In this document: one piece after another, positions 7,025 through 16,276 of the stretch
How the letters are laid out: each line of letters begins with the position of its first letter
Position numbering within the stretch: position 1 is the stretch's first letter
DNA from: an uncultured Acidobacteriota bacterium
GTDB lineage: Bacteria; Acidobacteriota; Vicinamibacteria; Fen-336
Direction: 5' to 3'
Length of the DNA stretch: 64,000 nucleotides
Assembly: GCA_902826455.1 (NCBI GenBank)
Contig: CADEEV010000011.1
Location: 1-64,000 of the forward strand
Translations under genes and position numbers: made by a program
The notes under the pieces: model-generated
Database searches by the model: none
Seen by the model: only the letters and a program-made list of their open reading frames with translations
Told to the model about the DNA's origin: nothing

Positions 7025-9249
7025 CGGCCCTCGTCGTGCCGTGGCTGCGCTGGCTCCTGGTGGTCGAGATCCTCGGGCTCCTCGCCTGGCCCCTCGTCCA
7101 CCGCGCGCTCGGCCGGCTTCCCGATCGCGGCTACTTTGCCGCGAAGTCCGTGGGCCTCCTCCTGTTCGGCGTGCTGTCCTGGCTCGGCTTCAGCCTCGGC
7201 CTGCTGCGCAACGACCAGGGCGGCGCCTGTCTCGCGGCCGCCGGGCTCGGGCTCGCGGCGCACGCATCGCGGAGCGGCGTCGCGTCGTGCTGGACCTGGG
7301 CGCGCGCGAACGCCTGGATCGTCCTGACCGCCGAAGCGGTGTTCGGGGTCGCGTTCGCGCTGTGCGCCGTGGCGCGCGCCTTCGACCCGGCCGCCGATCA
7401 CACCGAGCGCCCGATGGACCTCCTCCTCCTCGCCGGCATCGATGCCAGCCCCGTCTACCCGCCCCGCGATCCCTGGCTCAGCGGGCACGCCATCAGCTAC
7501 TACTACTTCGGCCACTGGCTGCTCGCCGGCCTCGGCCGCCTCGCGGGCCTCCCGCCCGCGCTCTCCTACAACCTCGGGCTCGCGTGCTGGTTCGGGCTCC
7601 TGGTCTCCGGCGCCTTCGGGCTCGGCTTCGTCCTCACGGCCCTGGTCGACCCCGGGCGGCGCCGGGCTGCCCTCGCGACGGGCGCCCTGGCCGCCGGGCT
7701 CGTCGCGTGCGTCGGGAATCCCCAGGGCGCCGCCGACGTGTTGCAGCGCCATGGCGTCGACCTGACGGCCTTCGCCCAGGGCCGCGTCGCCCACAACTTC
7801 GCGCCGCCGCCCGAGCACTGGTGGTGGTGGCGGGCCAGCCGCGTGCTCGAGGATCGCGAGCCCGGCGGGGATGCAGTCGAGATCATCGACGAGTTCCCGG
7901 CCTTCAGCTACGTCATCGGGGACGCCCACGCTCACGTGCTGGCGATGCCCTTCGGCATGCTGTGCATGCTGCTGGCTCTCGATCTCCATCTCGGCTTGCG
8001 AGCGGACCAGCGCCGGCTCGGCGAGCGCGCCGGCCTCGTGCTCGCGATGGTGGCGATCGGCGCGCTGCTGTTCGCGAACACCTGGGACTTTCCGGCGCAG
8101 TGGACGCTCGCGGTTCTGGCGGCCGTGCTCGCCGGCGCGTGGCGGGCGGGAGCCGTGATCGGCGTCGCGGTCCCGTTCGGTGCCGCCCTTCTCTACCTCC
8201 CGTACCTCGTCGCCAGCCAGAGCCAGGCGGAAGGCCTGCGCTCGGCGCTGGCTCATCCCACTCCGCTGCCGCAGCTGCTGCTGATGTTCGGCGGGCTGCT
8301 GCTGGGCGTGGCCCCGCTCGCCTTCGACGGGCTGCGCAGCCGGCGTGCCTGGGGCCTTGCGCTCGGTTGCGGCGCGGTCGGGCCGATGCTCGTCGCCGGC
8401 CTCGTCCACGGGAACGCGACGCCGCGGCCCACGCTCGGAATGCTCGGCTTCCTGCTCGCGAGCCTGGTTCTCGCGGGGCTGTCCGAGGAGCGGCGCGCTC
8501 CCGCGCGTCGCTTCGCCCTGCTCCTGGCCGGCCTCGGCGTCTGGCTCGCGATCGTGCCGGAGCTCGTGTTCATCGCCGACGGCTTCGGCACGCGCATGAA
8601 CACCGTCTTCAAGATGTACTACCAGGCCTGGCTGTTCCTGGCCGTGGCGGCGAGCCTGGGGATCGTCGAGGGCCTTCGCGCGGGGCGCGCGGCCCGAGCC
8701 ACGGCGTGCGCGGCGCTCGTCGTGGGCGCGGGCGGCGTCTGGTACACCGCGGAGGCCCTGGCCACGGAGATGGGACGGGGCGGGACCCCGACCTTCGACG
8801 CTCTCGCGTACGCCCGCGAGTCGGCGCCCGACGAATGGGCGGCGATCGAGTGGATCCGTGAGCACGCGCCGCTCGACGCGGTCGTGTTGCAGGCCAAGGG
8901 CGCCAGCTATCGGTCCGAGCAGTCGCGGCTGAGCGTCGCCACGGGGCGCGCGACGCTGCTGGGCTGGGAAGGCCACGAGCTGCAATGGCGGGGCGCGCGC
9001 TTCGCGGCGATGACCGACGGCCGCGACGCCGCCCTCGACGTCGTGTATCGCAGCGGGAACGCGGCGAGCCTCGGGGAGACCCTCGGACGCTTCGGGATCG
9101 GCTACGTCTTCGTCGGGCCGTTCGAGCGCGAGAACCACGGCATCGACGCCGTGCGCGAGGCCGTGCTGGGCCAGGCCCTGGAGCGCGTCTTTTCAAGCGG
9201 CGGCGTGGCCGTGTATCGTGCCCGCCCAGTGCAGGAGCCCGCTCCGTGA
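7021..9249 (+). CDS. DUF2298 (Chlor_Arch_YYY) polytopic membrane protein
   Basis: A 742-residue paralogue of the preceding membrane protein, without the propeller. It shares the family landmarks: TERPMDLLLLAGI near 130, YYYFGHWLLAGLGRL, GDAHAHVLAMPFG near 300, and RMNTVFKMYYQAW near 525. The periplasmic-type C-terminal part contains GWEGHELQWRG and a YRSGN segment that matches the YRSGD segment of its neighbour, so the two are homologous over most of their length. The GTG start lies within the stop of the previous gene (GTGA), and the next gene starts in the same way at its end. That suggests translational coupling and fixed stoichiometry. The role in glycan or protein glycosylation is inferred from the family's usual pairing with TIGR03663 proteins. 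Confidence 0.85.
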   Translation: MTALVVPWLRWLLVVEILGLLAWPLVHRALGRLPDRGYFAAKSVGLLLFGVLSWLGFSLGLLRNDQGGACLAAAGLGLAAHASRSGVASCWTWARANAWIVLTAEAVFGVAFALCAVARAFDPAADHTERPMDLLLLAGIDASPVYPPRDPWLSGHAISYYYFGHWLLAGLGRLAGLPPALSYNLGLACWFGLLVSGAFGLGFVLTALVDPGRRRAALATGALAAGLVACVGNPQGAADVLQRHGVDLTAFAQGRVAHNFAPPPEHWWWWRASRVLEDREPGGDAVEIIDEFPAFSYVIGDAHAHVLAMPFGMLCMLLALDLHLGLRADQRRLGERAGLVLAMVAIGALLFANTWDFPAQWTLAVLAAVLAGAWRAGAVIGVAVPFGAALLYLPYLVASQSQAEGLRSALAHPTPLPQLLLMFGGLLLGVAPLAFDGLRSRRAWGLALGCGAVGPMLVAGLVHGNATPRPTLGMLGFLLASLVLAGLSEERRAPARRFALLLAGLGVWLAIVPELVFIADGFGTRMNTVFKMYYQAWLFLAVAASLGIVEGLRAGRAARATACAALVVGAGGVWYTAEALATEMGRGGTPTFDALAYARESAPDEWAAIEWIREHAPLDAVVLQAKGASYRSEQSRLSVATGRATLLGWEGHELQWRGARFAAMTDGRDAALDVVYRSGNAASLGETLGRFGIGYVFVGPFERENHGIDAVREAVLGQALERVFSSGGVAVYRARPVQEPAP

Positions 9250-10556
9250 CCGGGACGAATCGCCTCCTCTTCTGGGGAGCCCTCGGGGCCGGGGCCCTGG
9301 CGCTGCGTCTCGTCGGCCTCGGCAGCTCGCCGCTGTCGTCCTCCGAGGCCGTGACCGCGTGGCCCGCGCTCGTGGCCGCGCTTCCGGAGGGCGGCCTGCC
9401 CGGGCCGGTTCCGGGCAGCGCTCTGCTCGCGACGCTCCAGTGGATCGCCTTCGGGATGCTCGGCGCCGGAGACGTCCTCGCTCGTGTCCCCGGCGCGCTG
9501 CTCGGCGCGGCGCTCGCGGTCCTGCCGGCGTGTCTCGAGCGCACGTGGGGCCAGGCGCCCGCGCGCAGCCTGGGCCTGCTGCTCGTACTCGATCCGACGC
9601 TCCTCGGCATCGCGCGCTCGGCCGAGGGCTTCGGGGTGGGGGTCTTCCTGGCCGCGCTCCTGCTCACGCTGCTCTTGCAGGAAGACACGAGGCTCCACCG
9701 GCTCGCGGCGCCGGTCGCAGGGCTCCTGCTCGTGAGCGGCTTCGAAGCCTGGAGCCTGTTGCCGATCGTCGCGATCGCGGCGCTCGTGGCCGGCCGCTGG
9801 CGCGCGCCCACGCGGCGCGACCAGGCGCTCGTCGCGGCCTTCGCGCTGCTCGGCGCCACCGGCCTGCTGGTCGTGCCCGAGTTCGCGGGCGCCGTGTCCG
9901 CGAGCCTGACCGCGTGGCTCCACGCGTGGGACGCCCCGAGCGCGTGGCCGCGGGTCTCGGCGCTGCTCCGCACGGATCTCCCCGTCGTCGTCCTCGCCGC
10001 GGCGGGCGCGCTGTGGACGTCGCCCGGGAGGGGCCGGCGCGGCGCCGCGACGCTCGTGGCCGCGACGTGGGCCCTCGTCGCTCCCGTCTCGCGTCGGGAG
10101 CCGGAGCCGGCGCTCCTCGCGCTCGCGTTGCTGCCGAGCGCGGCCGTGGGCCTCGCCTGGCTGTACGAGCGCGCCACGACGGGCCGCGCGACGGTGCAGC
10201 GGCTCGCCCTCGGAGCCGGGGCCGTCGTGACCGTCGGCCTCGTCCTGCGCGCCGTATCCGTGTCGCAGGTCGCGGTCGGGAACCGCGGGCTCGCCCGACT
10301 CGCCGCCGACGTCGCGACGCTGTCGGCGCAGCGCACGCCGGACCGGCAGGAGATCCCGGTCGTCGTGCCGGAGCGCGCGGATCCGGCGCTGCTGTGGGCC
10401 TTGAGAAGGATCGCGACGACGACGGTCGCGCGCCTGCCCGCCGACGCCGCGGCGCGACCCTTCGTGATCGCGTCTCGCGAGCCCGTGCTCGAGGGCTACT
10501 TCGGCCACGCCTACGGCGCGGAGCCCGGCAGTGTCGTGCTCTGGGTGCCGCGATGA
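9246..10556 (+). CDS. Multi-pass membrane protein, GT-C/PMT-like
   Basis: A 436-residue, very hydrophobic protein with about ten predicted membrane segments. It starts RLLFWGALGAGALALRLVGLG followed by LSSSEAVTAW, the place where GT-C glycosyltransferases carry their first-loop acidic residues; only Glu is present here. Segments such as LDPTLLGIARSAEGFG resemble the ArnT/PMT fold, but I cannot name a family. It sits between a DUF2298 gene and an Agl23-like gene and overlaps both by 4 bases. A partner or scaffold in the same membrane complex is therefore likely (inference). The C-terminus (GYFGHAYGAEPGSVVLWVPR) is probably extracytoplasmic. Confidence 0.78.
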   Translation: MTGTNRLLFWGALGAGALALRLVGLGSSPLSSSEAVTAWPALVAALPEGGLPGPVPGSALLATLQWIAFGMLGAGDVLARVPGALLGAALAVLPACLERTWGQAPARSLGLLLVLDPTLLGIARSAEGFGVGVFLAALLLTLLLQEDTRLHRLAAPVAGLLLVSGFEAWSLLPIVAIAALVAGRWRAPTRRDQALVAAFALLGATGLLVVPEFAGAVSASLTAWLHAWDAPSAWPRVSALLRTDLPVVVLAAAGALWTSPGRGRRGAATLVAATWALVAPVSRREPEPALLALALLPSAAVGLAWLYERATTGRATVQRLALGAGAVVTVGLVLRAVSVSQVAVGNRGLARLAADVATLSAQRTPDRQEIPVVVPERADPALLWALRRIATTTVARLPADAAARPFVIASREPVLEGYFGHAYGAEPGSVVLWVPR

Positions 10557-13500
10557 CGGCCCGCGAGCGGCTCGCGTGGGCGCTCCTGCTGGCGCTCAAC
10601 GTCGCCACCCACTTCGCGGACCTGGGTGCCCGGGCCATGGGCCACGACGAGAGCCTGCACGCTTTCTACTCCCACCAGTACGCGACGACCGGCGTCTACA
10701 AGCACGACCCGATGATGCACGGCCCGTTCCTGTTCCATTCGACGGGCCTCGTGTTCCTGCTGGCCGGAACCAACGACACCACGGCGCGCCTCCTGCCCGC
10801 GCTGTTCGGGACGCTGTTGGTCGCGACGCTGTTCGCGTTCCGGCGCTACCTCGGCCGGCGCGGCGCGTTCTTCGCCGCCGTCCTCGCCAGCCTGAGCCCC
10901 GTGCTCCTGGTCTACGCGCGCTACCTGCGCAACGACATCTACGTGTCCGTGTTCACGCTGCTCTGGGTCCTCGGGCTCCTGCGCTTCCAGGACACGCGGA
11001 AGGTCCGCTGGCTCTGGCTCACGTCCTTCGCGATGTCGATCAGCTTCTGCTCGAAGGAGACGACGTTCATCACCGGAGCGATCCTGGGCGCCTGGTTCGC
11101 GCTGCGCGGCCTCGTGCGGGCCTTCGTGCGGCGCGAGCCCTTCGGGCTCAATCGGGACGCCGAGGCGGCCCTCGTGATGCTGAGCCTCGCGCTGCCCTTC
11201 GCGTCGCCGCTGGTGCACACGGCGCTCGGCTGGAACCCGGAGCAGTTCGAGGGACCGCTGGCCCAGGTCCACGCCGCCGCCGCGATCGGCCTCGCCCTGG
11301 CCCTCGGCGCCGGCATCGCCTTCGTGGGCTTGAAGCGGGCGCCGCTCGGCTTCAAGGCCTGGACGCGGCTCCTGGCGATGTTCTGGTTCCTGCCGGTCTT
11401 CCTCTTCTCCGCGCTGTTCACCGACATGCCGCGCGGCATCATCAGCGGCGTCGTGGGCAGCCTGGGCTACTGGCTGGGACAGCACTCGGTGGGCCGGGGC
11501 AGTCAGCCCTGGTTCTACTACGCGTTCCTGACGGTGCTCTACGAGTTCCTGCCGCTCGTCCTCGCGTCGTGCGGAGCGATCGCGGTGCTGCGGCGCCTCG
11601 CGGCCCGTCGCCTGCCGCGGGTTCCGGCGTTCCTGCTCTTCTGGACCGTGGGCGCCGCCCTCCTCTACTCCGTCGCCGGAGAGCGGATGCCGTGGCTGAA
11701 CGATCACATCGTGCTGCCGATGACGCTGCTCGGCGGCTGGTGGCTCGGGCGCTACGTCTCGCGCGTGCCCTGGGCCGGCATCGATCGGCTGAGAGGGCTC
11801 GCGGTGTTCGTCTCGGTGCCCCTCGCTCTCCTGCTCCTCGCGCGACTCGCCTGGCTGCGGCCCTTCGCGGACCGCAGCCTGACGGCTCTCGCCGAGAGCG
11901 GCGTGTTCCTCACCCTCGCGGTCTTCCTGATCGCCGTCGGCCTGGTGGCCCGGGCCTGCGCCCGAGGCATGACCGGCCGGCAGGCGCGGTCCGTGTCGCT
12001 CCTGGGCGGGTTCGCCTTGCTGGCCGTGCTGACGGCGCGGGCCGCCTTCACCCTCACGTTCGTGAACTACGACATGGCGACGGAGTTCCTCGCCTATTCC
12101 CACGGCACGCCCGACGTGAAGCGCATGCTGGCCGAGGTCGAGGAGGTGGCGGACCGCACGGGCGTCGGCAGCGACCTGGTCGTGGCCGCCGACGACGACA
12201 CGGCCTGGCCGCTGACGTGGTACCTGCGCGTGTACCCGAAGCAGGCGTTCTACGCCGACACGCCGACGCTCGAGGCGATGCGCTCGCCGGTGGTCATCGT
12301 CGGCTCCAAGAATCTGCCGGCCGCGGAGCCGTACCTCGAGCGCGACTACGTGAAGCGCGACTATCGCCTCGTGTGGTGGCCGATCGAGGACTACGCCGGC
12401 ATCGACCTCGACACGATCCTCGCGACGCTCGCCGATCCCGAGGCTCGCCGCCGCGTGTGGAACATCGCGGTCCACCGCCGCTACGACGGCGTCAGCCTGG
12501 CGGAATGGCCCTACCGCCACGAGTTCAAGCTCTTCGTGCGGCGCGACCTGGCCCGCGACGTCTGGCCCCTGGGCCAGGAGGCCCTCGCGGCGGCCGCGCC
12601 CGAGGCCCAGGCGGCGCCGGTGCCCGAGCTGCGGTGCGCGGCGCGCGGCGTCTACGAGGGTGCGTTCGGCGACAAGCCCCTCGCGGCGCCCGCGGCCGTC
12701 GCCCTCGGCGCCGACGGGACGCGCTGGATCGCCGACACCGGCCACCATCGCGTCGTGAAGCTCGACGCGTCGGGCCGCTTCCTCGCCTCGCTGGGCTCGG
12801 CCTGCGACCTGGGCAAGGGCGCCGCCAGCGGCTGCCGCGACGCCGAGGCCCACGGCCAGTTCGCCGAGCCCTGGGGCGTCGCCGTCGGCCGCGGTGGGGA
12901 GCTGATCGTGGCCGACACGTGGAACGGCCGCCTGCAGTTCTTCGACTCGAAGGGCGCGTTCCTGCGCTCGTGGGGCCGGCTCGTCATGAACGCGCCGCTG
13001 CCGATCCCGACGGACAACCTCTACGGGCCGCGGGCGGTGGCGAGCGACGCGAAGCGGGAGCGGCTGTTCGTGACCGACACCGGCAACAAGCGCGTGCTCG
13101 TGCTGGCACCCGACGGGGGCGTGCTGGCCGAGCTCAGCGGCGGGTTCGACGAGCCCGTCGGCGTCGCCGTCAGCCCGCGCGATGGCCATGTCTTCGTGGC
13201 CGACACGTGGAACCAGCGCATCCAGCAGTTCGACGCGGACCTCGAGTTCGTCGCGTCGTGGGCGGTGCCGGGCTGGAAGAGCCGGAGCCTGACCAACAAG
13301 CCCTACCTCGCGGTCGACGACCGCGGCCTCGTGTACGCGAGCGACCCGGACGCCGGCCGGGTGCTCGTGTTCGGGCCCGAGGGTCAGCCGGTCGCCAGCC
13401 TGGCGGCGACCGAATGGCACGGCGCCGACGTGGGGCCCACCGGCCTCGCCCTCGACGGCCGGCGGAAGATCCTGCTGGTCACCGACACGGCCGGGAACAA

Positions 13501-13576
13501 GGTCTGGTCGTTGCCTCAGGTGACCCTCGCCGACGGAACGGCCACGTGCCTGGCCGCGTCGCGCTCCGGCCACTGA
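10553..13576 (+). CDS. Agl23/TIGR03663-family membrane protein with C-terminal NHL beta-propeller
   Basis: A 1,007-residue protein. Residues 1-480 are a GT-C-like membrane domain with the family landmarks GHDESLHAFYSHQY (near 30-43) and HDPMMHGPFLFH (near 51-62), plus VYARYLRNDIYV. This matches TIGR03663, annotated as flippase-activity-associated protein Agl23. A periplasmic part follows with WPLTWYLRVYPKQAFYAD. From about residue 695 there are NHL repeats (WIADTGHHRVVKLD, IVADTWNGRLQFFD, FVADTWNQRIQQFD). TIGR03662 (DUF2298) and TIGR03663 proteins are known to co-occur. The unusual point is that both partners here have a propeller fused at the C-terminus. It is the last gene of the four-gene coupled set; a 48-base gap with a promoter follows. 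Confidence 0.87.
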   Translation: MTARERLAWALLLALNVATHFADLGARAMGHDESLHAFYSHQYATTGVYKHDPMMHGPFLFHSTGLVFLLAGTNDTTARLLPALFGTLLVATLFAFRRYLGRRGAFFAAVLASLSPVLLVYARYLRNDIYVSVFTLLWVLGLLRFQDTRKVRWLWLTSFAMSISFCSKETTFITGAILGAWFALRGLVRAFVRREPFGLNRDAEAALVMLSLALPFASPLVHTALGWNPEQFEGPLAQVHAAAAIGLALALGAGIAFVGLKRAPLGFKAWTRLLAMFWFLPVFLFSALFTDMPRGIISGVVGSLGYWLGQHSVGRGSQPWFYYAFLTVLYEFLPLVLASCGAIAVLRRLAARRLPRVPAFLLFWTVGAALLYSVAGERMPWLNDHIVLPMTLLGGWWLGRYVSRVPWAGIDRLRGLAVFVSVPLALLLLARLAWLRPFADRSLTALAESGVFLTLAVFLIAVGLVARACARGMTGRQARSVSLLGGFALLAVLTARAAFTLTFVNYDMATEFLAYSHGTPDVKRMLAEVEEVADRTGVGSDLVVAADDDTAWPLTWYLRVYPKQAFYADTPTLEAMRSPVVIVGSKNLPAAEPYLERDYVKRDYRLVWWPIEDYAGIDLDTILATLADPEARRRVWNIAVHRRYDGVSLAEWPYRHEFKLFVRRDLARDVWPLGQEALAAAAPEAQAAPVPELRCAARGVYEGAFGDKPLAAPAAVALGADGTRWIADTGHHRVVKLDASGRFLASLGSACDLGKGAASGCRDAEAHGQFAEPWGVAVGRGGELIVADTWNGRLQFFDSKGAFLRSWGRLVMNAPLPIPTDNLYGPRAVASDAKRERLFVTDTGNKRVLVLAPDGGVLAELSGGFDEPVGVAVSPRDGHVFVADTWNQRIQQFDADLEFVASWAVPGWKSRSLTNKPYLAVDDRGLVYASDPDAGRVLVFGPEGQPVASLAATEWHGADVGPTGLALDGRRKILLVTDTAGNKVWSLPQVTLADGTATCLAASRSGH

Positions 13577-13585
13577 ACGCGGCGG

Positions 13586-13620
13586 CCCCCCGAGTGCTAG
13601 GATGCCGGGCATCCGGGGGG
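13586..13620 (+). promoter_or_regulatory. Extended -10 promoter inside an inverted repeat
   Basis: TGCTAGGAT (extended -10; hexamer 13598-13603) lies in the loop of a perfect 7-bp inverted repeat, CCCCCCG 13586-13592 with CGGGGGG 13614-13620. The right arm is also the only Shine-Dalgarno-like sequence before the ATG at 13625. No good -35 is visible. Confidence 0.55.
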
Positions 13621-13624
13621 ACCC

Positions 13625-16225
13625 ATGCGCAAGATGTGGTGGCTGTCGTGTGCCGTCGTCGCGTTCGCAGCCACGGGCCTGGCCGAGCCAGCGCCGCCGG
13701 TTCAAGAGGACGAGACCGCGGAGGCCCTTCCCTCGGGCGACGAGCTCGAGGTCGGGCCGAGCCTGACGGGCCACGACCCCGCCGCGTTCGCGAACGCCGA
13801 GCGACTGATGGCCAAGGGCTTCGCGCGCTGGGAAGTGCGCTGGGACGAGCGCAGCAACCGCCCGCACCTGATCCAGGGCGGCGGCTTCCCGCTGCTGCCG
13901 GGCAAGGGCAACCGGATCGTGGCTGCCGACCTCGGTCTTGCCAGTGCCAACGCTCTCGAGCTCAAGGACGTCGAGCCGTTGCTGCGCCAGTTCATCGCGG
14001 ACTATCCCGACGTCTTCCGCCTCCCCCAGGGCACGCTGAAGCTCGACACGCAGCGCAGCGTCAAGCTGCGGGACGGCCGCGTGTGGTTCGTGGAGTTCAA
14101 GCAGTACCGGGGCGGCGTACCGGTGGAAGGCGCGAACGTGTTCTTTCGCATCAACAACGGCAACATCGTCCAGTTCGGCACCGACAAGCTGGCCGACGTG
14201 ACGGTCTCGACGCGTCCCACGGTGACGGCGGCAGCGGCCCTGGACCATCTCGCGGAGTCCGTGAAGTGGAACCGCGAGGGACTGCGGCAGACCCAGGCGG
14301 CGGTGCTGAAGCTGTTCCCGGAGCTGCCCGAGGGCGGGGAACGCGCTCAGCGCTATGCCGGGAAAGCGGGCGAGGGCTACCGTCACGTCCTCGCGTGGGA
14401 GCTCACGCTGCGGCGCTCCGGGATCGACACGACCTACAAGGCCCTGGTCGACGCGGGCGACGGCCACGTGATCCGCGTCGAGGACCTGACGCGCACGGCC
14501 ACCGTCAAGGGCGGCATCTATCCGACCACCAACAGCGACGCGGAGGTGAGCCGCAACTTCGGCTTCACGGCGGTGTCGCCCGGCGGCGTCACGGACGCCG
14601 CGGGGGTCTACAACTACCCCGGCGGCACCGTCACGTCGGCCCTCAACGGCCAGTACTTCCGGATACAGGACGCCTGCGGGGCGATCTCGTTGGGCAACAG
14701 CACCAACGGCGACCTCGACTTCGGAACCAGCGCGGGCACCGATTGCACGACACCGGGCATCGGAGGCGGGGGCAACACGCACGCGGCGCGCACGTCGTTC
14801 TACCACCTGACGAACACCAACCGGAAGGCCGCCAGCTTCCTTCCCGGCAACTCCTGGCTCAACTCGAAGGTGACCGTCAACACGAACATCAACCAGACCT
14901 GCAACGCGTTCTGGAACGGGAGCACCCTGAACTTCCACCGGTCGGGTGGCGGGTGCGGCAACACCGGCGAGATCGCGGCCATCCTGCTCCACGAGTGGGG
15001 CCATGGTCTCGACACGAACACCGGTGGCGCCGCGGCGGGCGAGCTCGGAAGCGGCGAGGCCGTGGGCGACACGGTCGCGTTCCTGCAGACTCGCGACGCG
15101 TGCATCGGCCAGAACTTCCTGTCCGGCACCAGCTGCACGAATTGCACGAACTGCAGCGGTGTCCGCGACGTCGGTGACTTCTCCGTCGCCGGGGGAGCGA
15201 CCGGAACGAAGATCGCCAAGCCGTCCACGGTCGCCGCCGACAACGGCATCGACTGCGATCGCTACTCCTGCCCCTTCCTCCTGCAAGGCGTCCAGCCGTG
15301 GCAGGGCCCGATGGGGTACGAGGGTCACTGCGAGAGCGTCATCGCCGGCTCGGCGAACTGGGATCTGGCCCAGAAGCTCGTGACGGCCCACGGAACCACG
15401 CCGGGCTGGGCGAAGATGGACGAGCTCTGGTACGAGAGCCTCACGGCCAACAAGAGCGCCTACCAGGTGACGTCGGGCGGCAAGTGCAACCCGACGGCTT
15501 CCGTCGACGGCTGCGCCGCGACGAACTGGTACACGGTCTACCTGGCGACCGACGACGACAACGGCAACCTCGCGGACGGCACGCCGAACGGCTGCCGGAT
15601 CTGGGATGCCTTCAACGATCACGGCATCGCGTGCGGCGCCCGGCCGGTGTGCTCCGCGGGTGGGCCGACAGCGACGCCGACGGCCACCCGCACGCCCACG
15701 CCGCCTGCGGCGACCTCCACGCCGACCCCCACGCGAACGCCGACGGCGACCCCCACCACGGTGCCCGGAGCCCAGTGCAAGAGCGTGAACCTGCCGATTC
15801 CCGACAACAACGCGGCAGGTCTCAGCAGCACGATCGGCGCGACGGGCACGTCGAGGGTCTCGGACATGAACGTCGTCGTGAACCTGACGCACTCGTACGT
15901 GGGCGATCTCAAGATCTGGCTGAGCAACGTGGAGACCCACGCCTCGACCCTGGTGATCGATCGCCCGGGCGTGCCCGCGTCGACCAACGGATGCGGAGGG
16001 AACAACATCTCCGCGACGTTCGACGACGAGGCGACGGCCGTCGCGGAGACGACCTGTGCGGGCACGACGCCGACCCTGGCGGGATCGCTCAAGCCCAACG
16101 GCGCCCTCAGCGCGCTCGACGGCATTCCGCTCGCAGGGAAGTGGACGCTCACGGTCATCGACAGTGCGTCGAGCGATACGGGGAACCTCGTCTCGTGGTG
16201 CCTGGTGCCGAACTCCGGCCACTAG
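13625..16225 (+). CDS. Secreted gluzincin metalloprotease (M4/M36-like) with P-domain, copy A
   Basis: An 866-residue exported protein. A signal peptide (residues 1-20, ending GLAEP) is followed by a propeptide of FTP/PepSY type (about 100-300) and a catalytic domain with HEWGHGLD at about 456-463. GSGEAVGD, about 28 residues later, supplies the likely third zinc ligand (Glu). Cysteine-rich segments such as CTNCTNCSG suggest disulfides. A Thr/Pro linker spans about residues 680-715, then a proprotein-convertase P-domain runs from 717 to the end (HSYVGDLKIWL, DDEAT). This order resembles fungalysin/thermolysin-type zymogens, but the catalytic domain is divergent and I do not assign a named subfamily. 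It is the first of a tandem pair with near-identical 5' ends. Confidence 0.83.
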   Translation: MRKMWWLSCAVVAFAATGLAEPAPPVQEDETAEALPSGDELEVGPSLTGHDPAAFANAERLMAKGFARWEVRWDERSNRPHLIQGGGFPLLPGKGNRIVAADLGLASANALELKDVEPLLRQFIADYPDVFRLPQGTLKLDTQRSVKLRDGRVWFVEFKQYRGGVPVEGANVFFRINNGNIVQFGTDKLADVTVSTRPTVTAAAALDHLAESVKWNREGLRQTQAAVLKLFPELPEGGERAQRYAGKAGEGYRHVLAWELTLRRSGIDTTYKALVDAGDGHVIRVEDLTRTATVKGGIYPTTNSDAEVSRNFGFTAVSPGGVTDAAGVYNYPGGTVTSALNGQYFRIQDACGAISLGNSTNGDLDFGTSAGTDCTTPGIGGGGNTHAARTSFYHLTNTNRKAASFLPGNSWLNSKVTVNTNINQTCNAFWNGSTLNFHRSGGGCGNTGEIAAILLHEWGHGLDTNTGGAAAGELGSGEAVGDTVAFLQTRDACIGQNFLSGTSCTNCTNCSGVRDVGDFSVAGGATGTKIAKPSTVAADNGIDCDRYSCPFLLQGVQPWQGPMGYEGHCESVIAGSANWDLAQKLVTAHGTTPGWAKMDELWYESLTANKSAYQVTSGGKCNPTASVDGCAATNWYTVYLATDDDNGNLADGTPNGCRIWDAFNDHGIACGARPVCSAGGPTATPTATRTPTPPAATSTPTPTRTPTATPTTVPGAQCKSVNLPIPDNNAAGLSSTIGATGTSRVSDMNVVVNLTHSYVGDLKIWLSNVETHASTLVIDRPGVPASTNGCGGNNISATFDDEATAVAETTCAGTTPTLAGSLKPNGALSALDGIPLAGKWTLTVIDSASSDTGNLVSWCLVPNSGH
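15661..15768 (+). repeat. Thr/Pro-rich linker coding repeat, protease A
   Basis: A low-complexity run of ACG/CCG/CCC codons encoding TATPTATRTPTPP and TPTPTRTPTATPTT between the catalytic domain and the P-domain. It is a typical flexible, potentially O-glycosylated linker. Similar runs occur twice in the next gene. Confidence 0.8.
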
Positions 16226-16236
16226 AACCCGGCGGG

Positions 16237-16270
16237 CCCCCGGGGTGCTAGGATGCCGGGAATCCGGGGG
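16237..16270 (+). promoter_or_regulatory. Extended -10 promoter inside an inverted repeat (copy of the upstream arrangement)
   Basis: TGCTAGGAT (hexamer 16249-16254) sits between CCCCCGG 16237-16243 and CCGGGGG 16264-16270, a perfect 7-bp inverted repeat. The right arm and the adjoining G supply the G-run before the ATG at 16277. The whole block resembles the one before the first protease, so the promoter was duplicated with the gene. Confidence 0.55.
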
Positions 16271-16276
16271 GAACCC

